Shown here one piece after another: positions 52,367 to 59,434 of a DNA stretch of 64,000 nucleotides. The stretch is taken from assembly GCA_934660915.1 (NCBI GenBank), contig CAKUIF010000004.1, positions 157,880 to 221,879 on the forward strand, read 5' to 3'. The translations under genes were made by a program, and so were the position numbers. The notes below the pieces were generated by a model, which had not been told where the DNA came from, ran no database searches, and saw nothing but the letters and a program-made list of their open reading frames with translations. Source of the stretch: an uncultured Olsenella sp. (GTDB lineage Bacteria > Actinomycetota > Coriobacteriia > Coriobacteriales > Atopobiaceae). Numbering within the stretch: position 1 is the stretch's first letter; each line of letters opens with the position of its first letter.

Positions 52367-53161
52367 TCAGCTGAACCTTCCTGAGAGATATTCCTGCGTA
52401 CGAGTCTGCTTGGGGTTCGAGAAGAGCTCCTTGGTCGGCGCCGCCTCGATGAGCTCGCCGAGGTAGAAGAAGCACGTCTTGTCCGCCACGCGCGTCGCCT
52501 GCTGCATGTTGTGGGTCACGACGACCACGGTGTGGTCCACGGACAGCTCGCTCATGAGCTGCTCGACTTGAACGGTGCTGATGGGGTCGAGCGCCGAGGT
52601 CGGCTCGTCCATAAGAAGCACCTCGGGGTTCGTCGCCAGGGCGCGGGCGATGCACAGACGCTGCTGCTGGCCGCCGGACAGTCCAAGACCGGACTGGTCG
52701 AGCTTGTCCTTGACCTCGTCCCAGAGGGCCGATCGCGTAAGGCAGCGCTCCAAGATCTCATCTGCCTCGGAGCGGCTGAGCTTCTTCATGCGCGCGGGGC
52801 CGTAGAGAATGTTGTCGCGGATGCTCATGGGAAACGGGTTGGGATGCTGAAAGACCATGCCGACGTGGACTCGAAGCGCGTTGGCGTCCATCTTGAAGAT
52901 GTCCTGACCGCGGAACTCGATTGAGCCCTCGGTGCGGACGCCCTCGACGAAGTCGCACATGCGGTTGAACGTGCGCAGCAGCGTGGACTTGCCGCAGCCG
53001 GACGGCCCGATGAAGGCGCAGCAGCGGTTCTCCGGGATCTGCAGGTCGATCGATTTCAACGCCTGAAAGTCCGTGTACCAAAGGTCGAAGTCGCGGATGT
53101 CGATGGCGACGTTCGTCTCGTCGATGCTCCTGTGCTCGGCTTGGGTGAATTCCTTCTCCAT
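52367..53161 (-). CDS. pstB: Phosphate ABC transporter ATP-binding protein PstB (second copy in operon)
   Basis: ATPase of the high-affinity phosphate importer. The 264-aa protein has Walker A GPSGCGKST, the PstB hallmark MVFQHPNPFPMSIRDNI, signature LSGGQQQRLCIARAL, Walker B VLLMDEPTSALD and HNMQQATRVAD. ATG 53161 has GGAGGGG close upstream. An in-frame ATG at 53173 overlaps the previous stop (TAATG). It follows a second pstB directly; the two share most motifs but are well diverged elsewhere. Confidence 0.94.
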   Translation of the reverse strand: MEKEFTQAEHRSIDETNVAIDIRDFDLWYTDFQALKSIDLQIPENRCCAFIGPSGCGKSTLLRTFNRMCDFVEGVRTEGSIEFRGQDIFKMDANALRVHVGMVFQHPNPFPMSIRDNILYGPARMKKLSRSEADEILERCLTRSALWDEVKDKLDQSGLGLSGGQQQRLCIARALATNPEVLLMDEPTSALDPISTVQVEQLMSELSVDHTVVVVTHNMQQATRVADKTCFFYLGELIEAAPTKELFSNPKQTRTQEYLSGRFS

Positions 53162-53172
53162 AGTCCCCTCCA

Positions 53173-53997
53173 TTAGCCGAACCTACCGGTGAGGTAGTCG
53201 ACGAGTCTCTGATCTTTGGGCGCGCGGAAGATCTGGCGGGTCTCGCCGTACTCGACCATGTCGCCCACATAGAAGAATGCCGTGTAGTCGGAGACGCGGG
53301 TCGCCTGCTCCATGTTGTGCGTGACGATGGCGACGCAGATCCCGGACTCGGCGATGTCGTGGACCGTCTCCTCGACCGAGAAGGTGCTGATGGGATCGAG
53401 CGCCGAGCACGGCTCGTCGAAGAGGACCACGTCGGGCTTCATGGCCAGGGTGCGCGCGATGCACAGGCGCTGCTGCTGGCCGCCGGAGAGCGCGTAGGCG
53501 CTGCGGTCGAGCTTGTCTTTGACCTCGTCCCACAAGGCCGCCTGGCGAAGGCTCGTCTCGACGAGCTCGTCAGCCTCGTCCTTGGACTGGACGCGGCCGT
53601 GGCGCTTGGGCGCAAAGAGGATGTTCTCGCGGATCGACTTGCGAAAAGGGGTCGGCTGCTGGAACACCATGCCGATGGACTTGCGCAGCTCGAAGAGGTT
53701 CTCTTCCTTGGTGTTGATGTCGTGGTCGTGGTAGACGATCTGACCGCCGACGACGCACTTGGGAATCTCGCGGTTCATCAGGTTGAGCGAGCGAAGGAAG
53801 GTCGACTTTCCGCAACCGGAGGGGCCGATGAGCGCGGTGACGGTGCCTGCGTCGAAGGCGAGGCTCGTGCGGTGCAGGGCTTCCTTCGTGTAGTTGTACT
53901 TGACGGTCACGTCATGGGTCTCGAGCAGGTGCGTCGACGCGACGGTCGGGGCGACGGGCGTGCCGTCGAAGGTGTCGTTGATCATTTCCTCGCTCAT
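53173..53997 (-). CDS. pstB: Phosphate ABC transporter ATP-binding protein PstB (first copy in operon)
   Basis: PstB-type ATPase of 274 aa: Walker A GPSGCGKST, GMVFQQPTPFRKSIRENI, LSGGQQQRLCIARTL, VLFDEPCSALD and THNMEQATRVSDY. ATG 53997 overlaps the pstA stop as ATGA. Together with the downstream copy it gives the transporter two different ATPases, which may pair as a heterodimer, as suggested for PstB pairs in other Gram-positive bacteria. Confidence 0.94.
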   Translation of the reverse strand: MSEEMINDTFDGTPVAPTVASTHLLETHDVTVKYNYTKEALHRTSLAFDAGTVTALIGPSGCGKSTFLRSLNLMNREIPKCVVGGQIVYHDHDINTKEENLFELRKSIGMVFQQPTPFRKSIRENILFAPKRHGRVQSKDEADELVETSLRQAALWDEVKDKLDRSAYALSGGQQQRLCIARTLAMKPDVVLFDEPCSALDPISTFSVEETVHDIAESGICVAIVTHNMEQATRVSDYTAFFYVGDMVEYGETRQIFRAPKDQRLVDYLTGRFG

Positions 53998-54950
53998 TCG
54001 CTCGTCATCTTCTTTGCCAGGGCCTTACCGAGGACGCGCGCGAGCACGTTGAAGAGAAGCACGCAGATGATGAGGACCGCGGCGGTGCCCCACACGATCT
54101 CATCGTTGCCGGGAGAGGGCTCCATCTTGAGCTTCCAGATGTGCACGGCCAGCGTCTCGGCCGGACGGAAGATGTTCCAGGGGTTGCGCGGGCTCGCCAG
54201 CTTCATGCTCGCGAAGTTGATGTTCACGGCGGCGGAGCCGGACGTGAAGATGAGCGCGGCCGCCTCGCCGAACACGCGGCCGGCGGAGATCACAACGCCC
54301 GTGACGATGGCGGGCATTGCCGCGGGCAACAGCACATGTAGGGTCGTCTCCCAACGGGTAAGGCCCATTGCCAGGCCGGCGTCGCGCTGGCTGCGGGGAA
54401 CATCCTCGAGAGCCTGTTGGATCACGCGGACCAGAATCGGGATGTTGAACATCGTGAGCGCCATGGCGCCGGCGATGATCGAGATCCCCCAACCGAGCGT
54501 GACCACGAAGAAGAGCGAGCCGAACATGCCGACGACGATGGAAGGGAGGCTCGAGAGCGTCTCGATGGCGGTTGAGGCGGCCTTGGTCACCCAGTTATCG
54601 GGGGCGTACTCCACGAGGAAGATCGCGGCGCCCAGGCTGATCGGCAGGCTGATGAGCAAGGTGATGACCAGCATATAGAAGCTATCGAAGAGCTCGGAGC
54701 TGATGCCGGGATTGACCTTTGCGGTCGGCGGCGTGGTGAGGAAGCCCGGCGAGAGCGCCTTGCCAAGACCCTGGATAAGGATAAAGGCGACGATCGCCGC
54801 GAGCAGGAACAGGACGAACGCGACGATGACGGTGAGGATGCCGGTGGCCACACGGTCCTGGCGGCCGATGCGGGCGGCGTGCTCGTCGAGGTCGATGCCG
54901 AGTCCGCCGGCCTCGACGGATGCCGCTTTGGAGGTTGAGGGGTTAACCAC
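53994..54950 (-). CDS. pstA: Phosphate ABC transporter permease PstA
   Basis: Inner-membrane channel subunit. The 318-aa protein has six membrane helices and the EAA loop region QRDAGLAMGLTRWETTLHVLLPAAMPAIVTG. SSLPSIVVGMFGSLFFVV is typical of PstA. The start is GTG 54950 with GGGGGCG upstream, overlapping the pstC stop by 8 nt, so the two are coupled. Confidence 0.94.
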   Translation of the reverse strand: MVNPSTSKAASVEAGGLGIDLDEHAARIGRQDRVATGILTVIVAFVLFLLAAIVAFILIQGLGKALSPGFLTTPPTAKVNPGISSELFDSFYMLVITLLISLPISLGAAIFLVEYAPDNWVTKAASTAIETLSSLPSIVVGMFGSLFFVVTLGWGISIIAGAMALTMFNIPILVRVIQQALEDVPRSQRDAGLAMGLTRWETTLHVLLPAAMPAIVTGVVISAGRVFGEAAALIFTSGSAAVNINFASMKLASPRNPWNIFRPAETLAVHIWKLKMEPSPGNDEIVWGTAAVLIICVLLFNVLARVLGKALAKKMTSE

Positions 54951-55845
54951 GGTTCTTCGCCCCCTTGCTGCCGATGAGGTGGATGACGAGGATGAACAGC
55001 AGGCTCATGCCCATGAGCAGCAGGCCCAAGGCCCACAGCGCGTGATACTGGACGGAGCCGGTGGTCGCGTTGGCGAAGCCCGAGGTGAGCGCCGTCGTGA
55101 GGGTGGCCGCCGGGGAAAGTAGGCCGGCGGGCATGACCTTCTCGACGCCGCCGATGACCATCTGGACGGCCAGCGTCTCGCCGAAGGCGCGCGTCATGCC
55201 GAGGATGACGGCGGTCATGAGCGAAGGGAGGGCGGACTTAAGCACGACGTGCCAGACCGTCTGCCATCGGGTGCAGCCAAGCGCGTAGGAGCCCTCGCGG
55301 TACTGGTCGGGGACCGCGGCCAGGGCGTCGATCGACAGCGTGGTGACCGTCGGGAGGATCATGACGGCCAGCACGATGGCACCGGACAAGATGCCCGCGC
55401 CGGTGCCCGCGGCGTCGCCGAAGATCGCGCGCATGGCAGAGTTGACCACGGTGAGGCCGATGAGGCCGTAGACGACCGAGGGGATGCCGACGAGCAGCTC
55501 GACGAGCGGCTGGAACACCTTGCGGCCGAAGGCAGGCCGCACCTCGACGACGAAGATGGCGCTGCCGAGCGCGATGGGCAGCGTGAAGAGCGTCGAGAGG
55601 ACCATGACGCCGAAGGACGTGACGATGAGCGGGAGCGCGCCGTACTTTCCGTCGGAGGGCACCCAGCTCGTGCCCGTGATGAACGCCCCGAAGTCGATTC
55701 CGTCAACGAAGAACGCGGAGAGGCCCTGCCCGGCGACCATGACGATCAAGGTCACGACGATGAGGGCGACGAGGGCGACACACGCCCCCGTGAGACCCAG
55801 GCCCACGTTCTCGAGGCGGCGCTTCGGCAGCATCTGCTTAGCCAT
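54943..55845 (-). CDS. pstC: Phosphate ABC transporter permease PstC
   Basis: Channel subunit partner of PstA. The 300-aa protein has six membrane helices, the PstC motif VELLVGIPSVVYGLIGL, and the EAA loop REGSYALGCTRWQTVWHVVLKSALPSLMTA. ATG 55845 follows AAAGGTCG; an in-frame upstream start at 55872 has no site. A hairpin between pstS and pstC may lower its expression relative to pstS. Confidence 0.94.
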   Translation of the reverse strand: MAKQMLPKRRLENVGLGLTGACVALVALIVVTLIVMVAGQGLSAFFVDGIDFGAFITGTSWVPSDGKYGALPLIVTSFGVMVLSTLFTLPIALGSAIFVVEVRPAFGRKVFQPLVELLVGIPSVVYGLIGLTVVNSAMRAIFGDAAGTGAGILSGAIVLAVMILPTVTTLSIDALAAVPDQYREGSYALGCTRWQTVWHVVLKSALPSLMTAVILGMTRAFGETLAVQMVIGGVEKVMPAGLLSPAATLTTALTSGFANATTGSVQYHALWALGLLLMGMSLLFILVIHLIGSKGAKNRG

Positions 55846-55872
55846 TAAGCGACCTTTCGCGAAGAGGAACAC

Positions 55873-55916
55873 AAAACGAGGTGCCGCCGGAAACGTAAGC
55901 TCCCGGCAAGCACCTC
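55873..55916 (-). terminator. Partial terminator between pstS and pstC
   Basis: Minus-strand GAGGTGC/GCACCTC with an inner GCCGG/CCGGC pair, followed by GTTTTGTG. It is placed 16 nt after the pstS stop. This is a common way to make more binding protein than permease. Confidence 0.65.
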
Positions 55917-55931
55917 ACGGGAAGAGAAGGA

Positions 55932-56882
55932 CTACTTGGTGGTCACGTTGCCCTTGGCGTCCTTGGCGACCTTCATGTCGGAAGCGGGGATGAAGCCCTC
56001 CTCCTCGACAAGAGAGCCCTGGACATCGTCGGACATCATGAAGTCGACGAAGGCCATGGTGGCGGCGTCGGCGTCTGCAGCGGTGTACATGTGCTCGTAG
56101 GCCCAGATGTTGAACTTGCCGGAGCAGACGTTCTCGGCGGTAGGCTCGACGCCGTCGACCTTCAGCGCCTTGAACTTGGTGTCGTCGAAGTAAGAGAAGG
56201 CGAGGTAGGAAATGGCGCCCTCGGTGGCCTGGATCTTCTCGACGACGGTGCCCGAGGAATCCTCCTCGGCAACCGGGGCGAAGGAGTCGGGGGCCTTCTC
56301 GCCGGCGAGGACGGCGGCCTCGAAGGTCGCGCGGGTGCCGGAGCCGGCCTTGCGCTCGATGACCTGAATCTTTCCGGCGGTGCCGCCGACCTCGGACCAG
56401 TCGGTGATGGCGCCGGTGAAGATGCCCTTGAGCTGCTCGGTGGTGAGGTCGTCCACGTCGACGCTGGAGTTCACGATCGGGCCCATACCGACGACGGCGA
56501 CGGTGTGGTCCTCAAGCTTGGCAGCGGCGTCGGCGTCGAGCTTCTCCTCCGCGAAGACGTCGGAGCGACCGATCTGAGCCTTGCCGTCCTTGACGTCCGA
56601 CAGACCCTGGCCGGAGCCGCCACCGGTAATGGCAACGGTGACGTCGGGATACTTCTCCTCGAACTCGGCCGCAGCGGACTCGACGAGCTTCTGGAACGAG
56701 GTTGCGCCGGAGCAGTTAACGGTGCCAGAGACGGACTCAGAGCCTGCAGCAGCGCCATCAGCAGCGGCGTCGGAGGCGGAGGAGCCACCGCAACCAACGA
56801 GGCCGAGGCCGGCAGCAGCGACGGCGACGCCGCCGAAGCCGGCGAGGAACTGACGACGAGAGAGGCTATCGAGCTTGGACAT
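55932..56882 (-). CDS. pstS: Phosphate-binding lipoprotein PstS
   Basis: High-affinity phosphate receptor of the Pst importer. The 316-aa protein has a Tat motif (SRRQFLA, residues 8-14) and lipobox LVGC, so it should be Tat-exported and lipid-anchored. The binding core shows NCSGATSFQKLV, GGGSGQG and GSGTRATFE, which contact phosphate through Ser, Thr and Arg. ATG 56882 follows GGAAGGAG. It is first in pstS-C-A-B-B-phoU-phoB-phoR, behind a cluster of TTACAA boxes. Confidence 0.95.
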   Translation of the reverse strand: MSKLDSLSRRQFLAGFGGVAVAAAGLGLVGCGGSSASDAAADGAAAGSESVSGTVNCSGATSFQKLVESAAAEFEEKYPDVTVAITGGGSGQGLSDVKDGKAQIGRSDVFAEEKLDADAAAKLEDHTVAVVGMGPIVNSSVDVDDLTTEQLKGIFTGAITDWSEVGGTAGKIQVIERKAGSGTRATFEAAVLAGEKAPDSFAPVAEEDSSGTVVEKIQATEGAISYLAFSYFDDTKFKALKVDGVEPTAENVCSGKFNIWAYEHMYTAADADAATMAFVDFMMSDDVQGSLVEEEGFIPASDMKVAKDAKGNVTTK

Positions 56883-56966
56883 GGATCTCCTTCCAATGGA
56901 TTGCCGGGCAGCCCCGCGGGGCGTGTTCCGGCCGTGTCAAGGAGCATCCTAGGTTGCCGCCGCGCC

Positions 56967-57126
56967 TTACAATTCGGCATCTCGCGTCGCTTACAAGTGG
57001 CTGATTGGCCCTTACAATCAGCTGACAATGAGCCGGTTTTGCGTTACGTCTGCGTGATAAAGGCCCATCTACCTGCAGCCTTACAAAGTGACGACTGTTA
57101 TGGCACATTTATTAGCCGCCTTACGT
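56967..57126 (-). promoter_or_regulatory. Pho-box cluster upstream of pstS
   Basis: Repeats of TTACAA or close variants on the plus strand start at 56967, 56991, 57012, 57023 (TGACAA), 57044 (TTACGT), 57081 and 57121 (TTACGT). On the gene strand they read (A/T)TTGTAAGG. Steps of 24, 21, 11 and 21 bp approximate multiples of a helical turn, as for direct-repeat PhoB/PhoP sites. The proximal box may serve as -35, with TAGGAT 15 nt on. Confidence 0.65.
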
Positions 57127-57133
57127 TAACGAT

Positions 57134-57365
57134 GAGCCCACACCGCCCCTGCTCGCAGCCTTTCCGGTTTGGGCGGAGCCCACAACTCCCCCTCCCCCAG
57201 TTCCAAGCGATGAGGAAGAGCCCAAGTCGCCCCCTATTGCAGCTATTTTTGGAACTGAGCTAGGGGGCTAACATGGGCTCATGGACCGGCACAAGCACTG
57301 CGACAGGGGAAGAGCTGGGCTCGCTCGAGCCTTGAAACACTGTGCTGCGGGACAACGTGGGCGAG
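57134..57365. repeat. GAGCCCAC-type repeat cluster, downstream side of nuclease-like copy 2
   Basis: Imperfect copies of a GAGCCCACRTCRCCCC consensus: plus strand at 57134, 57176 and 57218; minus strand at 57264-57280; and a weak minus-strand copy at 57345-57362. Several are followed by a TGCAG/CGCAG tail. The stretch 57127-57368 has no gene I can support. Confidence 0.7.
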
Positions 57366-57368
57366 ATC

Positions 57369-58403
57369 CTACTTCCTTCGTTTATCTCCCCAGTGGATGC
57401 CGTCGATTCGCTCCAGCTCCCAATACAGATCCTCATGTCGAGTCCTTCTGCGGTACGCAGACTCGGCCGATATGTGCCTCCGGGGATATCCCGCGTCCCG
57501 GCGTGCACGCTCCACGATATCCTCCATATAGTCGTGGTCCCTATAGAGCTCGGCGTCGATCTCGTATTCCTTAAGACCGATCGCGCGCAGCTCGTTGCTG
57601 CGTCGAATATCGCGCGCCAGTCCGCGCTGCGTGTTATGGATAGACCCGTTGTACTCAAACGCCACACCGCTGAACTCCCCGGGTCGCCTTCTGCCGTCAG
57701 GGGCCTTGATGAGGATGTCGGGCCTACGGATACCACGCTCATCAAAATGCGAGCCTATGCGCTCAACCTCAAGCGGATCGTTCATGGAAAGCACGGGCAG
57801 CCCGTAGCCCTTCTTTGAGCACGAGAGCCCAAGGCGAAGCGACAGCTTGGTCTCTCTTGGGGACCCGGATCTCAAGCAAGCGTCGCCCAGCGCCTCGCGC
57901 AGCAGCGGCACCCCATTCACCGAGCCGATATAGGCCAAGAGCCGTTCAAAATCCTCCGGCACCGCCAGCGGCACGGTCCTTTGAATCATGCCGCCATCCG
58001 CCTCCGGGACAATTGAGTAAAGCCCCATGAGCTCACTCAAAAGCACGGTCAGCTCGAGGCGAGAGAGGTCAGGAGCCATAAGAAGGGCGAGTAGCGCAGG
58101 CGATGCACAGCGCACTCCCCCGCCGAAATCGATTGTGGAGCCTTGCGGCACCTCGGTTCTGAACACATGTGAAACGAACCCGTTCCCATGCCGAGACCCG
58201 CAAGGATCTTTGGTTATGAACTCGGGTTCCCCTTCCATGGTGTAAATCCCGGGCAGGTGAAGCAAAACATGAGAAAGGTCCCCGGCGCGCGGAGCGTTCG
58301 CGGGCACCGGTTGCGCGGAATAGCGCAGGCTGCTTCCAAGGGCACCGTCGCGCGTTCGGCGCAATGCCCAGAGAGCCGAGGTGTGTGAAATCAAGGTATC
58401 CAT
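57369..58403 (-). CDS. AbiEi-like/DUF559-like putative endonuclease, copy 2
   Basis: A 344-aa relative of the protein at 15499-16464. Shared layout: N-terminal LISHTSALWALRR (compare VICGLSALDYWRK); AbiEi-like VRCASPALLALLMAPDLSRL (98-117); SPRETKLSLRLGL (181-193) at the start of the nuclease-like part; RRPDILI (226-232) and VAFEYNGSIH (247-256). It ends with an R-x(n)-L-x(2)-I-G tail. The third catalytic position is Asn (E-Y-N) where copy 1 has Lys (E-Y-K), a DUF559 variation. ATG 58403 is used but lacks a clear ribosome site. It lies between two clusters of its own repeat family. No toxin partner is adjacent. Confidence 0.62.
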   Translation of the reverse strand: MDTLISHTSALWALRRTRDGALGSSLRYSAQPVPANAPRAGDLSHVLLHLPGIYTMEGEPEFITKDPCGSRHGNGFVSHVFRTEVPQGSTIDFGGGVRCASPALLALLMAPDLSRLELTVLLSELMGLYSIVPEADGGMIQRTVPLAVPEDFERLLAYIGSVNGVPLLREALGDACLRSGSPRETKLSLRLGLSCSKKGYGLPVLSMNDPLEVERIGSHFDERGIRRPDILIKAPDGRRRPGEFSGVAFEYNGSIHNTQRGLARDIRRSNELRAIGLKEYEIDAELYRDHDYMEDIVERARRDAGYPRRHISAESAYRRRTRHEDLYWELERIDGIHWGDKRRK

Positions 58404-58616
58404 AGGCAAAGGCTAGGCGAAAATCGGCCGGCTAAGCCCCACAACCGCAACGGCACGGTGCGAAATGCTGGCAGCTAGCTGGCGGAATGCTGCCAAAACC
58501 GACCGCTTCCGATACACATGCGCTAGTAAGAAGGACCGGGGCACTGGTATTAGAACCGGTTCATGCCAAAGCAGCCTTTTGAGTGATTCCACAAGCCGTA
58601 CACATGACTGCTCGCT

Positions 58617-58811
58617 GGCTGGCCCATGTATTCCCCGCTCCCAGTGTCGCTTAAGAATATTGGGCCCACATCATCCCCGGTCGCAGCTGTAACGGGCGCT
58701 GCGATCCGGGGTGATGTGGGCCCAATCACGATCGTAAGAACTGCAGGACGGGGCGACGTGGGCTCAAACACTAAATAAAAGACTGAGCTATGGGGGTGAC
58801 GTAGGCGCAAG
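58617..58811. repeat. GAGCCCAC-type repeat cluster, upstream side of nuclease-like copy 2
   Basis: Copies of the same repeat: plus strand 58618-58642 (weak) and 58661-58686; minus strand 58699-58724, 58741-58767 and 58789-58811 (weak). The two central copies face each other and form a nearly perfect 29-bp hairpin (58660-58725) with two single-base bulges. No gene is supported in 58404-58948. Confidence 0.78.
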
Positions 58812-58838
58812 GGACAGAATCGGTTTCCATGATATGAA

Positions 58839-58882
58839 GATTGCAAGGTACCTTGTAAATTATATTTCGGTACCTTGCAATC
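58839..58882 (+). promoter_or_regulatory. Operator of the MarR-ABC exporter operon
   Basis: GATTGCAAGGTACC (58839-58852) and GGTACCTTGCAATC (58869-58882) are exact inverted 14-mers. The GGTACC centres are 22 bp apart (two helical turns), and a -10-like TATATT (58861-58866) lies between them. This is a good autoregulatory MarR site. Confidence 0.72.
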
Positions 58883-58948
58883 TCATCATCGCAGTCGTAG
58901 CCTGTTCAAGCTAAACAGTAGCTGTCGTTTTAGAGAGGAGGTTCGAAG

Positions 58949-59434
58949 ATGCGAATATCCGACAAGCAGCTCGCCAAATGCCGTGCGAACGAGACAACTG
59001 AGCAGCAGATCCTTCATCTGCTCGGGTACTTCGGACACTACATTTATGTGCTGCGGGGAGGTTTGGGCGGAAAGCAGCACGTCCTCAAGACGCTCCTGCT
59101 CCAAGGGGAGATGACGCAAAGAGAACTGCTTGAGCTCCTGCACACGAGCTCGGCTTCTCTTTCCGAGGTGCTCGGAAAGCTCGAGCGAGAAGGCCTCATC
59201 GAGCGCGGCAGGTCCGAGGCCGACAAGCGCCAGCTGGAAGTGAGCCTCACGGACGCCGGCAAAGTCGCCGCCGCCGAGATGGTCCGCGAGGAGAAGGAGT
59301 TCGAGGAGAAATCCCTCGACTTTCTTACTCAGGAGGAGAAGGCCGATTTCCTCAACCGGCTCGACGTCATCTTTGACCACTGGAGAGAACTAGAGAAGCA
59401 GAAAAAGGAGGAATGTCCGTGCAAAAAGAACTAA
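58949..59434 (+). CDS. MarR family transcriptional regulator
   Basis: Winged-helix repressor of 161 aa. The helix-turn-helix is MTQRELLELLHTSSASLSEVLGKLE (about residues 55-80), with wing IERGRSEADKRQLEVSLTDAG. The Cys-rich C-terminus (EECPCKKN) could sense metals or redox state. It is first in an operon with two ABC exporter subunits and overlaps the first by 16 nt, so it very likely controls them from the palindrome at 58839-58882. ATG 58949 follows GAGAGGAGG. Confidence 0.9.
   Translation: MRISDKQLAKCRANETTEQQILHLLGYFGHYIYVLRGGLGGKQHVLKTLLLQGEMTQRELLELLHTSSASLSEVLGKLEREGLIERGRSEADKRQLEVSLTDAGKVAAAEMVREEKEFEEKSLDFLTQEEKADFLNRLDVIFDHWRELEKQKKEECPCKKN

Noticed and set aside
57134..57365. Additional Pho boxes in the GAGCCCAC repeats
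   Set aside because: The repeats lack the TTACAA core and recur on the far side of the nuclease-like gene, away from any pho promoter.
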